64,000 bases of DNA. Source: Streptococcus gallinaceus. Lineage in GTDB: Bacteria > Bacillota > Bacilli > Lactobacillales > Streptococcaceae. Positions 43,437-53,083 of the stretch are shown here, in pieces; the stretch's first letter is position 1, and each line of letters begins with the position of its first letter. The translations under genes and the position numbers were made by a program. Below the pieces are notes generated by a model. That model was not told the origin of the DNA, ran no database searches, and worked only from the letters and a program-made list of their open reading frames with translations. The DNA is taken from the NCBI RefSeq assembly GCF_024170225.1, contig NZ_JALJXU010000001.1, positions 248,001 to 312,000 on the forward strand, in the 5' to 3' direction.

Positions 43437-43761
43437 TTTACTTGATGTGATAAAAGAGATAAAACTACCATTTGCCTATGACCATTTTGCAGAAGGAGAA
43501 AGTCCAAAACCACCTTTTCTGATTTATCATTTACCACAAAGCCATCACTTTGGTGCAGATGGAAAAGTGTACTACAAAATAGAAGAAGTAAGACTAGAAG
43601 TCTATACCGATAAAAAATCATTAGAGATTGAACATAGGGTGGAAACCGTGCTGGATAAGTATGGTATTTTTTATACCAAATCAGAAGTATGGATTGAGAG
43701 TGAAAAACTCTACGAAGTGCTTTATATATTTGAAATGGAGGGAAATAACAATGGGAAATAA
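43429..43761 (+). CDS. Probable tail terminator/completion protein
   Basis: A 110-residue protein starting within the previous gene. It shows PFAYDHFAEGESPKPPFLIYHLPQSHHFGADGKVYYKIEEVRLEVYTDKKSLEIEHRVETVL, the usual pattern of small tail completion proteins upstream of the major tail protein. Assigned mainly from position and length. Confidence 0.75.
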   Translation: MDNLLDVIKEIKLPFAYDHFAEGESPKPPFLIYHLPQSHHFGADGKVYYKIEEVRLEVYTDKKSLEIEHRVETVLDKYGIFYTKSEVWIESEKLYEVLYIFEMEGNNNGK

Positions 43762-44335
43762 AGTTAAATATAATTTAAAAAATGTCCATGCCGCAAAACT
43801 TACTCGTGGGACGGACGGAACATTTACTTACGCAGCACCAAAAGCAATACCAGGTGCTGTGAGTATTAGTTTAGATGCAGAAGGAGATTCAAGCCCTTTT
43901 TATGCAGATGGGATTGTGTACTTTCGTTCAACAGCCAATAATGGATACAGTGGTGATTTAGAAATCGCCTTAATTCCTGAATGGTTTAGAACAGAAATCT
44001 TAAAAGAAAAACTGGATCAAAATAATGTCTTAGTAGAAAAATCAGACACAAGTGGAGCGGAGAAGTTTGCCTTACTCTTTGAATTTGATGGCGATGAAAA
44101 AGCAATCCGACACGTTTTATATAACTGTTCAACGTCACGTCCATCACTAGAATCTGAAACAAAAGAAGATACGATTGAACCGGGTACAGAGAAGTTGTCA
44201 CTAACAGCTGACCCACGAGAAGATGGACTGGTTAAAAGTCGAACAGGGGATACCACAACAGACACGACTTATAAAAATTGGTATAAGGCAGTTTATCTTC
44301 CACAAGAACAAGCTGCGAATACACCGTCACGTTAG
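43751..44335 (+). CDS. Major tail protein
   Basis: About 194 residues; ATG at 43751 after GGAGG, overlapping the preceding stop. VHAAKLTRGTDGTFTYAAPKAIPGAVSISLDAEGDSSPFYADGIVYF and GDLEIALIPEWFRTEIL are typical of the phi13-type major tail protein family. It polymerises into the tail tube. Confidence 0.9.
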   Translation: MGNKVKYNLKNVHAAKLTRGTDGTFTYAAPKAIPGAVSISLDAEGDSSPFYADGIVYFRSTANNGYSGDLEIALIPEWFRTEILKEKLDQNNVLVEKSDTSGAEKFALLFEFDGDEKAIRHVLYNCSTSRPSLESETKEDTIEPGTEKLSLTADPREDGLVKSRTGDTTTDTTYKNWYKAVYLPQEQAANTPSR

Positions 44336-44345
44336 GAGGTAGCTT

Positions 44346-44711
44346 ATGATTGAAAAAACAGTAACCGTAAACAACAAAGAAGTGAAATTCAAATCATCCG
44401 CAACCATTCCACGCTTGTATCGTATTAAGTTTAAGCGTGATATTTTTAAAGATTTAGCGAAGCTAGAAAAGTCCTTTAAGCAAGACTCGAATACATTGGA
44501 GATTGAAGACTTAGAAATCTTTGAAAATGTCGCATATATTATGGCGTGGCATGCCGATAAATCTATCCCATCAACCATTGATGAGTGGTTAGATGAGTTT
44601 GAAATGTTTTCTATTTATGAAATCTTACCGGAGATTTTGGAACTATGGGGTAGTAACTTACAAACCGATATTCAGTCTAAAAAAAACTTGAAAAAACAAG
44701 TCGTGAAATGA
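44346..44711 (+). CDS. Tail assembly chaperone (gpG-like)
   Basis: A 121-residue protein; ATG after GGAGG. Short helical chaperone with FKSSATIPRLYRIKFKRDIFKDLAKLEK and a C-terminal ..WHADKSIPSTIDEWLDEFEMFSIYEILPEILELWGSN. It occupies the usual place before the tape measure gene, and its 3' end contains the slippery site A AAA AAC at 44681-44687, so part of the ribosomes should shift to the -1 frame and make a longer gpGT-like product ending at 44872. Confidence 0.88.
   Translation: MIEKTVTVNNKEVKFKSSATIPRLYRIKFKRDIFKDLAKLEKSFKQDSNTLEIEDLEIFENVAYIMAWHADKSIPSTIDEWLDEFEMFSIYEILPEILELWGSNLQTDIQSKKNLKKQVVK
44681..44687 (+). other. Programmed -1 frameshift site of the tail chaperones
   Basis: The heptamer A AAA AAC is in the correct phase for the gpG frame. 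The -1 frame has a stop just before it (TAA at 44678) and is then open to 44872. A second run G AAA AAA C follows at 44690. Confidence 0.75.
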
Positions 44712-44872
44712 CAACAGCTTTATTCTTACTCAGAAGTGTCGAGATAGGAATCTCGATTGGAGATTTAGATTTACTCACGATTGGTATGGTGCTCGATATG
44801 TGGACAGAAAAAGCCAATGATGATGTGAAGTATCAGAAAGTTGCTGGACAGAAGGAGTTTGATAGGTTTTAG
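44708..44872 (+). CDS. Tail assembly chaperone second part (gpT-like)
   Basis: A 54-residue frame beginning at ATG overlapping the gpG stop, in the -1 frame. MTTALFLLRSVEIGISIGDLDLLTIGMVLDMWTEKAND matches the second half of gpG/gpT type chaperones. It is expected mainly as the tail of the frameshifted product, joined at 44681-44687, not as a stand-alone protein, although the ATG could be used. Confidence 0.75.
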   Translation: MTTALFLLRSVEIGISIGDLDLLTIGMVLDMWTEKANDDVKYQKVAGQKEFDRF

Positions 44873-44895
44873 AACTATTTAAACAGTGATATAAT
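44868..44895 (+). promoter_or_regulatory. Candidate promoter of the DUF6710-like cargo gene
   Basis: TATAAT (44890-44895) with a weak -35 TTTAGA (44868-44873), 16 bp apart, right after the tail chaperone gene. Confidence 0.45.
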
Positions 44896-44930
44896 AAATA
44901 AAGAAATTTGATTTAAATGGAGGGCAACAT

Positions 44931-45736
44931 ATGATGAAATATTTCAAGAAAATGTTCCAAATTAAAAAAATATATCCAAAGAAGTATTAGAAAATAAGAA
45001 TGAGTATAAAAGTAGATATAGTCATTACGAGAATTTAATTAATAGTAAAACTAATGAAGAAAAAAATCGAGTGATTAGGAGATTAAGGAGTGTAGTAATT
45101 GAATATTTAAATTTTAGGGAATCTATTGCCTCTATTGAACACCCAGATAGTTCACAAGATAATTCAAGAATAGAAGAGATATATAAGCAAATCAATAGTT
45201 TGTTTGATGAAAAGCACAAGGTATATTTATTTGAAACAATACACCCAGAGGATAAAAAATATGTAAGAGATGAAATTATAGATAACCACGCTATTAAAAT
45301 AGGAATACGAGAGCTTCCGATTTTGTTAAATCCTTGGAGTGGACAAAGAATTGTAGATAATTTGTTGAACATAAATGAAGATAATATTTTTGATGGTGAA
45401 AGATATAGTTATAATGTTCGAAACAACTACTTGTATCCGATGGATATAGTAGTATGTAATGGTGGAAATCATTCGCAGTTTTCAGCAAGATATAAGAACC
45501 AAGGAAAAACAGTTATAAAGGAGATACATGATTATTCTGAACTGTACTCCAAAGTTGAATTTGACGGAGAAAATTATATTTATAGAGATAATAGAAAAAT
45601 GATACGTTTAAATAGTGATTATTCTAAAGAAATAATTTTTTATTCAGGGATACTATTTGAATTAGGAAGATATGCATTGTCAGATAAACAATATAGTTTA
45701 GATGAATTGAAAAAAATATTATCAAACAGAGAATAA
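44931..45736 (+). pseudogene. DUF6710-like cargo gene, apparently frameshifted
   Basis: An ATG at 44931/44934 after GGAGG gives MMKYFKKMFQIKK and then stops. The main frame is open from about 44967 (KNISKEVLENKNEYKSRYSHYENLINSKTNEEKNR) to 45736. Joining the two across the A run at 44962-44968 gives about 265 residues, so a one-base indel has separated start and body. The body contains LPILLNPWSGQRIVDNLLN, YPMDIVVCNGGNHSQFSARYKNQGKTVIKEIHDYSELY and IIFYSGILFELGRYAL. I recall this as the DUF6710 family, function unknown; assignment not searched. It is much more AT-rich than the tail genes. Its own promoter and terminator mark it as cargo. Translation from the GTG at 45071 remains possible. Confidence 0.7.
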
Positions 45737-45747
45737 AAATTAGTTCA

Positions 45748-45771
45748 GACACCAGAATTGGTGTCTTTTTT
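45748..45771 (+). terminator. Terminator after the cargo gene
   Basis: GACACC-AGAATT-GGTGTC, a perfect 6-bp stem, followed by TTTTTT. Confidence 0.85.
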
Positions 45772-45802
45772 ATACCCATTTTTAAAGAAAGGAGGAATGC
45801 TT

Positions 45803-48607
45803 ATGGCAAATAGAATCAAGGGAATCACAGTTGAAATTGGCGGCGATACGACTGGTTTAGATAAAGCCCTAAAAGGTGTCAATACCAATATTCGTAATAC
45901 GCAATCAGCTTTAAAAGACGTCAACCGATTATTAAAATTAGATCCAACTAATGCAGAACTCTTAGCGCAAAAACAAAAACTACTTCAAAGCGCTGTGAAA
46001 GAAACTAGCGATAAGCTAACGGCTTTAAAAGACGCTGATAAACAAGCCAAAGTGCAACTCGAAAATGGAACGCTTGGACAAGAGAAGTATGATGCTCTAC
46101 AACGAGAAATCATCGAAACCGAACAAGAACTTGAAAAGCTAAAGGAACAAGCTAAACAAGTGCCATCAGCACTGTCTGCGTCTATGCAAGAATTAGGTGG
46201 GAAAATTAAGGGTGTAGGCGATAAGACGACAGAAGTTGGTACAAAGATGACTACTCATATCACAGCACCTATTACAGCACTCGGTGCAGCTAGCCTTGCA
46301 GCCTTTAATGATGTCGATAATGGGATGGACACCATTGTCACAAAAACTGGGGCAACTGGTGATGCGTTAGAAGATATGCAAAAACGCATGGAAAACCTAG
46401 CCACAAGTATTCCAACGGACTTTGAAACGGCTGGTGCTGCCATTGGGGAAGTCAATACTCGTTTTGGTTTAACAGGAGACGCTTTAGAAGACTTATCGGG
46501 TAAGTTCATCAAGTTTGCCCAGCTGAATAACCTTGATGTTTCTACCGCAATTGATAATACGCAAAAAGTTATCGCCGCTTTTGGATTGAAAGCAGAAGAT
46601 ACAGGAGCCTTACTTGATACCATGAATGCAGTCGGTCAACGAACAGGTATTAGTATGGATACCTTAGCGACTAGTATGGTCACAAACTCTGCTGCTTTAC
46701 AACAACTTGGGTTCTCGGCAAGTGACGCTGCCAACTTCTTAGGAAATGTCGAGATGTCTGGTGCGGATACATCACAAGTCATGAGTGGTTTGACAAAAGC
46801 GCTCGCCAATGCCACTGCCAAAGGAAAGCCGATGAATGAGGCGCTAAAAGAAATCCAAGACAGTATGGTAAATGCTTCAAGCGAAACAGAAGGTCTAAAA
46901 GCAGCCTATGAACTCTTTGGTAAAAAAGCAGGCGCTGCCATTTATCAAGCCTGTAAAAATGGGTCACTCTCATTCGCAGAACTCGGTACATCAATGAATG
47001 ATAATCTTGGAAATGTCGAGAATACCTTCAACGAAACGTTAGATCCAATTGATAGTTTTCAAACGACATTGAATGCCTTAAAGCTAGTTGGTGCAGATGT
47101 AGGGAATTCATTGATGACGGTTTTACAACCTGTCTTAAAACAAGTGGCTGATGTATTAAGGAATTTAAAAGAAAAGTGGAATAGTTTATCACCTGGTATG
47201 CAACAAGCTATCGTAAAATTTGGATTAATTGCTGCAGCTGTTGGTCCTGTTTTAATCTTTGTAGGCAAACTCATCACAGCTGTAGGGACAATTACTTCAG
47301 CACTTGGTGGGTTAATTGGTTTATTAGGTGGAACGGCTACTGGAACAACAGCTGTTGGAGTTGCTGGAGCTGGAAGTGCTGCAGGGACAATGGCGGCAGG
47401 GGTAGCTGCAGGAGGCGCTGCGACAGGTTTTGGTGCGTTGAACTTGTCGCTACTTCCTATTATTGGTATTATCTCAGGAATTGTGGCGGCAGTTGCTTTA
47501 ATTGTTCTTGCGATTAAAAACTGGGGAGCCATTACGGAGTGGTTTAAAGGCTTGTGGGAGACAATCTCTACTTTCTTACAAACCACATGGCAAAGTATCG
47601 CCACATTCTTTACAAGTATTTGGGATAACTTATCTACTACCTTTAGCACTGTATGGGAAACTATCAAAAATATTTTAACTGTAGCCTTGATGTTTATCGT
47701 TGAACTCATCACAGGCTATTTTAATTTGATTATCTTACCGTTTCGCTTTATTTGGGAGAACTGTAAAGAGACGATCATGAGTGTGTGGAATGTCATCAGT
47801 GATACGGTAACTACAGTATTCTCTGCGATAAGTAGTTTTATTGGGAGTGTTTTAGCGGTTATTCAAGGTGTCTTTTCAACTGTTTGGAATGCGATCCGTA
47901 CCGTTATTTCAACTATACTAACAATCATTCAAGGAATCATCACGACAGTATTTAATACCGTAAAAGGATTTATTAGTTCGATTTGGAATAGTATCGCAAG
48001 TACGATTAGTGGAGTCATAAATGGTATTAAAAATACAGTATCTAGTGTGTTTAATGCTGTAGCTAGTACTGTGAGTGGTGTCTTTAATGGTATCAAAAAT
48101 ACAGCTGTGACGATTTGGAATGGTATCAAACAAGCCATTACGACACCGATTGAAGCTGCGAAGAATAAAGTTAAATCAGTTGTTGATGCGATTACTGGTT
48201 TCTTTGGTAGTATCAGACTACAACTACCCCACATTAAATTGCCACACTTTAGTATTCAAGGGAGTTTTTCACTTGCTCCACCAAGTGTGCCGCATTTAGC
48301 CATTGATTGGTATAAAGAAGGTGGGATCATGACCCGACCAACCTTGTTTGGCATGAACGGTTCTTCACTCATGGCTGGTGGTGAGGCAGGCGCAGAGGCG
48401 ATACTACCACTGCGTGGTTTTTACAATCAATTAAACAAGATGTTAGATGAAAAACTAGGCATGAACAATCTAGAACCTTATTTACAAATTATCGCAGACA
48501 ATAGTAGTAAAGGGATTTATTTAGAAGATGGGACACTGGTTGGAAAATTACTACCAGCTATTGATAGTGGTCTGTCACATTTAGCTGTTAGGAGGGAAAG
48601 AGGATGA
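45803..48607 (+). CDS. Tail tape measure protein
   Basis: About 934 residues; ATG at 45803 follows GGAGG by 7-8 bases, the ATG at 45797 is too close. N-terminal start IKGITVEIGGDTTGLDKALKGVNTNIRNTQSALKDVNRLLKLDPTNAELL is typical of TP901-type tape measures. A coiled-coil part is followed by a phage minor tail domain (LATSIPTDFETAGAAIGEVNTRFGLTG), hydrophobic segments (about 490-570), and tandem aromatic repeats WETISTFLQTTW / WNVISDTVTTVF / WNSIASTISGV. It sets tail length and is ejected with the DNA. Confidence 0.94.
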   Translation: MANRIKGITVEIGGDTTGLDKALKGVNTNIRNTQSALKDVNRLLKLDPTNAELLAQKQKLLQSAVKETSDKLTALKDADKQAKVQLENGTLGQEKYDALQREIIETEQELEKLKEQAKQVPSALSASMQELGGKIKGVGDKTTEVGTKMTTHITAPITALGAASLAAFNDVDNGMDTIVTKTGATGDALEDMQKRMENLATSIPTDFETAGAAIGEVNTRFGLTGDALEDLSGKFIKFAQLNNLDVSTAIDNTQKVIAAFGLKAEDTGALLDTMNAVGQRTGISMDTLATSMVTNSAALQQLGFSASDAANFLGNVEMSGADTSQVMSGLTKALANATAKGKPMNEALKEIQDSMVNASSETEGLKAAYELFGKKAGAAIYQACKNGSLSFAELGTSMNDNLGNVENTFNETLDPIDSFQTTLNALKLVGADVGNSLMTVLQPVLKQVADVLRNLKEKWNSLSPGMQQAIVKFGLIAAAVGPVLIFVGKLITAVGTITSALGGLIGLLGGTATGTTAVGVAGAGSAAGTMAAGVAAGGAATGFGALNLSLLPIIGIISGIVAAVALIVLAIKNWGAITEWFKGLWETISTFLQTTWQSIATFFTSIWDNLSTTFSTVWETIKNILTVALMFIVELITGYFNLIILPFRFIWENCKETIMSVWNVISDTVTTVFSAISSFIGSVLAVIQGVFSTVWNAIRTVISTILTIIQGIITTVFNTVKGFISSIWNSIASTISGVINGIKNTVSSVFNAVASTVSGVFNGIKNTAVTIWNGIKQAITTPIEAAKNKVKSVVDAITGFFGSIRLQLPHIKLPHFSIQGSFSLAPPSVPHLAIDWYKEGGIMTRPTLFGMNGSSLMAGGEAGAEAILPLRGFYNQLNKMLDEKLGMNNLEPYLQIIADNSSKGIYLEDGTLVGKLLPAIDSGLSHLAVRRERG

Positions 48608-49242
48608 TTGAATTAAGTTTAGATGATGTGAACCTATACCAACGTCATCAAATCGTACTGGAAGAATTTCATATTGGAATACCTGAACCACAACTGACAC
48701 TGGTGGAAGTACCTGGTCGAAATGGAAAACTGGATATGAGTGAGGCACTAACAGGTTACACAACCTACCATAACCGCTCCATTGAACTGGTGTTTGGGAT
48801 AGTAGGAGATGATGCCACATTAGAACAGAAACGTCAGGCACTAGGCTATCGATTGTTTAACCGTGAAGTCAGAATTCATTTTTCTCATCTCAATGGCTAT
48901 TTTAAAGGGCGCTGTGTGATCACAGATGTGACACGAGAACATGGTCACTATACAGTGAAAGTGCAGTGCGATTGTTTTCCTTATCGTTTTTTAGATAGGG
49001 AGTTTCATCAAGAACGTACTCTTTCTACTACACCTACTAGTCTGTTGTGTTTATGTATGATGATGCCAGTTGTACCTAAAATTGAAACAACAGGGAATGC
49101 GACAATTCAATTTAAGGGGGCTACCTTTACAGTTCAAAAAGGCGTTCATACACTACCTATTTTATTTAAAACTGGAAATAATGAACTGAAAGTCAGTGGT
49201 AGTGGCGTGATAAAAGTATCATTTAAACAGGGGGTGATTTAA
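48604..49242 (+). CDS. Distal tail protein (Dit)
   Basis: A 212-residue protein overlapping the tape measure stop by 4 bp. Features: EFHIGIPEPQLTLVEVPGRNGKLDMSEALTGYTTYHNRSIELVFGI and YFKGRCVITDVTREHGHYTVKVQCDCFPYRF, typical of the SPP1-type distal tail family. It forms the hub for the baseplate. Confidence 0.9.
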   Translation: MIELSLDDVNLYQRHQIVLEEFHIGIPEPQLTLVEVPGRNGKLDMSEALTGYTTYHNRSIELVFGIVGDDATLEQKRQALGYRLFNREVRIHFSHLNGYFKGRCVITDVTREHGHYTVKVQCDCFPYRFLDREFHQERTLSTTPTSLLCLCMMMPVVPKIETTGNATIQFKGATFTVQKGVHTLPILFKTGNNELKVSGSGVIKVSFKQGVI

Positions 49243-50861
49243 TGTACAGTATTTATGTTGATAATGAACAGTTGTATCATCCACATTTTGAAGACTACAG
49301 TGTGCTAGATGCTGAGCTGAAACTAGGATTGAATGAATCAGGGATACTCAAAGTGACGATTCCAAAGTCTAATCCAAGTTATGGCAAAGCAAAACTCATG
49401 AAGTCACTCATTACGGTTTATGATGATGGACGATTACTCTTTCGTGGTAGGCCTTACGCACCAACACTTGATTTATTTCAAAATGATATGATTGAATGCG
49501 AGGGCGAACTCGCTTTTTTTAATGATTCCATGCAAGAGCCGTTTAACTATTCGGTGGGGGATGTGGCGACTTTGTTTCGTACTATAATTACTAACCATAA
49601 TAACCAAGTAGAACCAACTAAGCAGTTTATGGTTGGAAATGTGACGGTCAGAAATGACACCGAAGAAGGAAATATCGTCCGTTCAAGTGATCAGTATTTA
49701 TCCACATGGAAAGTACTCAAAGAGAAGTTTTTAGATTTGCTCGGAGGATATTTATGGATTCGTCATGAAAATAATAGGGTATATATTGATTACTTAGCAG
49801 ACTTACCGTTTTTAAGTAATCAGACGATTGAACAATGCGTCAATTTGATGGACGCTAAAAAAGAGATGACCAGTCATGAACTTGCAACAGTCATTTTACC
49901 AGTAGGGGCAAAAGTAAAAGATGCAGATGGGAGAGATACAGACGAACGCTTAACACTACAAAAGACACATGGTTATAAGGAGTTACGAGATGAAGAAGGG
50001 ATTAAGCGTTATGGTGTGATTAAGAAAATAGTTGTACATGACCATATCACCACACCTGAACGTCTACTTCAAGCAGGTAAGAAAGACCTTGCCGAGGCAA
50101 TGGGGCTTAGTACAAAATACACCTTAACCGCTGCCGACCTTTCAAAAGCAGGAGTGAGTGTCTCGCCTTTTTTACTTGGCACACAAATTCCAATTAAGAT
50201 TCCAAACTTTGACTTGGAACAGAAAATGCTCGTACGTTCACTGTCTTTAGACTTACTCCACCCTGAAAAGAATATCTTAACCATCGGTACAGAGTTTAAG
50301 TCTTATGTGCAAGATAGCTTAAAAAGTCTCCAAACCTTAGAAACCGTCTATCGAAATTTAGAACGTGAAGTGAAAAGTGAGAGTGATTTGGCAGTAGTTC
50401 GTGCGGTTCGTGAAGCGAACTCAAACATTAGTCAGTCAGCTAACGAAATACGACTGGAAGTGGCAGATGGTTATTACAACAAGGAAAAAGCCAATGAGCT
50501 CCTTGAACAAGTCAAAACGTTGATTAAACAAACCGCAACAAGTATTGAATTTCTCTTTCATGAATATAAACGTGAACAAGGCGCAATCAATGGTAACACT
50601 GCCTCCAAGTTTGCGGAAATCACGAAGTACATTCGCTTTGAAGATGGGGATATCTTACTTGGCGAAACTAATAACCCCATTACACTTCGGATTGAAAATG
50701 ACAAGATTGTCTTTCGTGAAAGTGGAGTAGATACAGCTTATTGGAAAAATCGAAAGTTTTATGCGGTAGATGGGGAGTTTTTGACGAGCTTGAAATTAGG
50801 AAAGTTTGCTTTTATCCCAAGGGAGACAGGAAATTTAAGTTTTACAAAGGTGGTGAATTAG
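49242..50861 (+). CDS. Tail-associated lysin/tail fibre hub protein (Tal, prophage tail)
   Basis: A 539-residue protein directly abutting Dit. The N-terminal part (YSIYVDNEQLYHPHFEDYSVLDAELKLGLNESGILKVTIPKSNP) is that of the phage tail endopeptidase/Tal family, with LLGGYLWIRHENNRVYIDYLADL. The C-terminal region is helical (SDLAVVRAVREANSNISQSANEIRLEV). No peptidase domain is evident at the C-terminus, so a structural hub role is more likely than lysis. Confidence 0.88.
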   Translation: MYSIYVDNEQLYHPHFEDYSVLDAELKLGLNESGILKVTIPKSNPSYGKAKLMKSLITVYDDGRLLFRGRPYAPTLDLFQNDMIECEGELAFFNDSMQEPFNYSVGDVATLFRTIITNHNNQVEPTKQFMVGNVTVRNDTEEGNIVRSSDQYLSTWKVLKEKFLDLLGGYLWIRHENNRVYIDYLADLPFLSNQTIEQCVNLMDAKKEMTSHELATVILPVGAKVKDADGRDTDERLTLQKTHGYKELRDEEGIKRYGVIKKIVVHDHITTPERLLQAGKKDLAEAMGLSTKYTLTAADLSKAGVSVSPFLLGTQIPIKIPNFDLEQKMLVRSLSLDLLHPEKNILTIGTEFKSYVQDSLKSLQTLETVYRNLEREVKSESDLAVVRAVREANSNISQSANEIRLEVADGYYNKEKANELLEQVKTLIKQTATSIEFLFHEYKREQGAINGNTASKFAEITKYIRFEDGDILLGETNNPITLRIENDKIVFRESGVDTAYWKNRKFYAVDGEFLTSLKLGKFAFIPRETGNLSFTKVVN

Positions 50862-52655
50862 ATGGCAAACAATGGATCATTTAATACAAATGCGTATGAA
50901 TCACGCTCCTTAGTGTTTGAGTGGAATGTGGCTAGTCAGTCGATTGACCGCAATCAAACAACGATAAACTGGAGTGTGAAAGGTGCTGGAGGGAATCCAA
51001 CTATTTGGTATATGTCTGGGAATTTTAAAGTGGTGATTGATGGGTCGACCGTATTTAGTTCGGCTACACGTATTCAACTCCAAACAGGTACGAAAGTCGC
51101 AAGTGGAACCTATACTTTTAACCATAACAATGATGGAAGTCGTAGTTTTAGTGCGAGTTGTGAAGCTGGGATTTATTATTTTGCGGTTAATTCTCGTGGA
51201 AGTGGTTCTTGGTCATTACCTACTATCGCAAGAGCCACACAACCAACTACGAATAAAACGACTTATGCATTTGGTGAGAATATCGTTATCAATTTGCCAC
51301 GAGCTAGTTCGAACTTCACGCACACCATTCAAGCAGGTGTTGATGATGGCGGTATTGCTTTTCAAAATATCGCAACAGGAGTAGGGACAAGTTATACATG
51401 GGTATTTCCTAAAAGTTGGGCGAATTATATTCATAGCTCCAGTCAGAAATTAAGAATTCGAGCCTATACCTATTCTGGTGGGACGCAAATTGGTGTAAAA
51501 GAAGTCAGCCCACAGCTTACCATTCTAGCGACAAGTGATATGAAACCAGTTGTGAGCTTGACACTCACAGATGAGAACCGACTGAAAGAAACGTATGGTG
51601 GATTTGTCAAAGGGCAATCTAAAATTAAAGCAGTTGTGAGTGAACGCTTTTATGGTAAAACAAAGGTCGCTTCAAGAACGCTCCTATTGAGTGGCGTTAC
51701 CTATCCAAGTAATACCGCTGTTTCAGAAGTTCTTTCAAGTACCACGCAAGTCGTTACCGCAACTGTGACAGATACTCGTGGTTTAACTGGGGCAGTTACG
51801 GAACATCCAGTTGTGTTTGATTGGTATACACCACGAATTTCTAGTTTATCCATTTCAAGGTGTCAACCCAATGGAACACTCAGTGATACTGGTACATCTG
51901 TTAAAGTCGTGTTTAAACTAGATATTGCACCAGTCAATAATAAAAATAAACGTTCCTTTAAAATAGGGTATAAGAAACAAACCGAAAGCCAGTGGCGTTA
52001 TCATACAGTGACTGTCACGAGTTACTTGCAAAGTGGGAATATAGTCTTACCGACTGATGGAGAGAATACATGGGATATTCGATTAGAAGTAACTGACGCC
52101 TTTACGACTTATGTACTTGACCAAAAGGTTGGAACGGTTTATGTGTTGATGGACTTTCATAAGTCTGGAAAAGGTATCGCACTAGGGAAAGTTGCTGAAT
52201 TTGAAAATTGTTTAGATATAAGCCCAAGGTGGCACATTAAAGTGAATGGGCACCCATTAGACCAATACATTAAACAGCTCTTACTGGCTAGTTATCCAGT
52301 AGGGGCTATTTATATTGGGACAACGAGTACTAATCCATCCATCTTTCTAGGAGGAACATGGGTAAGATTTGGACAAGGACGGACACTCGTGGGACTAGAT
52401 GAACATCAGGCTGAATTCAACGTAGCTGAAAAGCAAGGTGGAAGTAAAGACTTACCTTTACCACAAGTTGGTGGACTTGGGATAGGAAATCATCATGCTT
52501 ATTTAGATCAAGGAAAACTAACCAATCATGGTTCTACTGGTCGTGGATGGGACAAGTTTGCAGGAAACGAAATTAAACCTGCCGTTAAGAAACCAAACGG
52601 TTATGACAAACTACAACCGTATATTACGGTTTATATGTGGAAACGCACAGCATAA
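50862..52655 (+). CDS. DUF859 family phage minor structural protein (receptor-binding candidate)
   Basis: A 597-residue protein. N-terminal MANNGSFNTNAYESRSLVFEWNVASQSIDRNQTTINWSVKG is the DUF859 pattern; middle has Ig-like beta-rich repeats; C-terminus (about 470-597) carries YPVGAIYIGTTSTNPSIFLGGTWVRFGQGRTLVGLDE, a tail collar/baseplate-type motif, ending in YDKLQPYITVYMWKRTA. It is probably the adhesion or baseplate device contacting the host. Confidence 0.9.
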   Translation: MANNGSFNTNAYESRSLVFEWNVASQSIDRNQTTINWSVKGAGGNPTIWYMSGNFKVVIDGSTVFSSATRIQLQTGTKVASGTYTFNHNNDGSRSFSASCEAGIYYFAVNSRGSGSWSLPTIARATQPTTNKTTYAFGENIVINLPRASSNFTHTIQAGVDDGGIAFQNIATGVGTSYTWVFPKSWANYIHSSSQKLRIRAYTYSGGTQIGVKEVSPQLTILATSDMKPVVSLTLTDENRLKETYGGFVKGQSKIKAVVSERFYGKTKVASRTLLLSGVTYPSNTAVSEVLSSTTQVVTATVTDTRGLTGAVTEHPVVFDWYTPRISSLSISRCQPNGTLSDTGTSVKVVFKLDIAPVNNKNKRSFKIGYKKQTESQWRYHTVTVTSYLQSGNIVLPTDGENTWDIRLEVTDAFTTYVLDQKVGTVYVLMDFHKSGKGIALGKVAEFENCLDISPRWHIKVNGHPLDQYIKQLLLASYPVGAIYIGTTSTNPSIFLGGTWVRFGQGRTLVGLDEHQAEFNVAEKQGGSKDLPLPQVGGLGIGNHHAYLDQGKLTNHGSTGRGWDKFAGNEIKPAVKKPNGYDKLQPYITVYMWKRTA

Positions 52656-52668
52656 AGGAGGAAAACAA

Positions 52669-53082
52669 ATGAAAGAATTATGGGCAATGAGCCAAGCCAT
52701 TATTACTGGACTCGGTGGATGGCTTGGTTTTTATTTAGGAGGAGTGGATGGTATATTGACCGCACTTGTATTATTTGTGGTGGCTGATTATATCACGGGT
52801 ATTATGTGCGCCATCGTGGATAAAAAGTTATCAAGCTCAGTAGGGTTTAAAGGCATCTTTCGTAAGGTGCTTATTTTTGTGATGGTTGGGGTCGCTAATG
52901 TACTCGACTTACACATTATTGGAAGTGGTAGTGTGGTACGTACAGCTGTTATTTTCTTTTATCTATCCAATGAAGGGATTAGTTTATTAGAAAATGCGGC
53001 TTACTTAGGCTTACCTATTCCAGAACAATTAAAACTAATTTTACATCAGCTACATGATCGTAATGATAAAGGAGGAAACTAA
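52669..53082 (+). CDS. Phage holin
   Basis: A 137-residue protein; ATG at 52669 follows AAAGGAGG. Hydrophobic segments (QAIITGLGGWLGFYLG, GILTALVLFVVADYITGIMCAI, VLIFVMVGVANVLDLHIIG, AVIFFYLSNEGISLLENAAYLGL) and the motif VADYITGIMCAIVDKKLSSSVGFKGIFRK match the phi-type/toxin secretion holin family. It forms holes that release the amidase. The gene immediately precedes the amidase gene. Confidence 0.93.
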   Translation: MKELWAMSQAIITGLGGWLGFYLGGVDGILTALVLFVVADYITGIMCAIVDKKLSSSVGFKGIFRKVLIFVMVGVANVLDLHIIGSGSVVRTAVIFFYLSNEGISLLENAAYLGLPIPEQLKLILHQLHDRNDKGGN

Positions 53083-53083
53083 T

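Noticed and set aside
47059..47712. Long minus-strand frame in the tape measure gene
   Set aside because: It is a mirror of the Ala/Gly/Thr-rich codons of the tape measure and has no start site.
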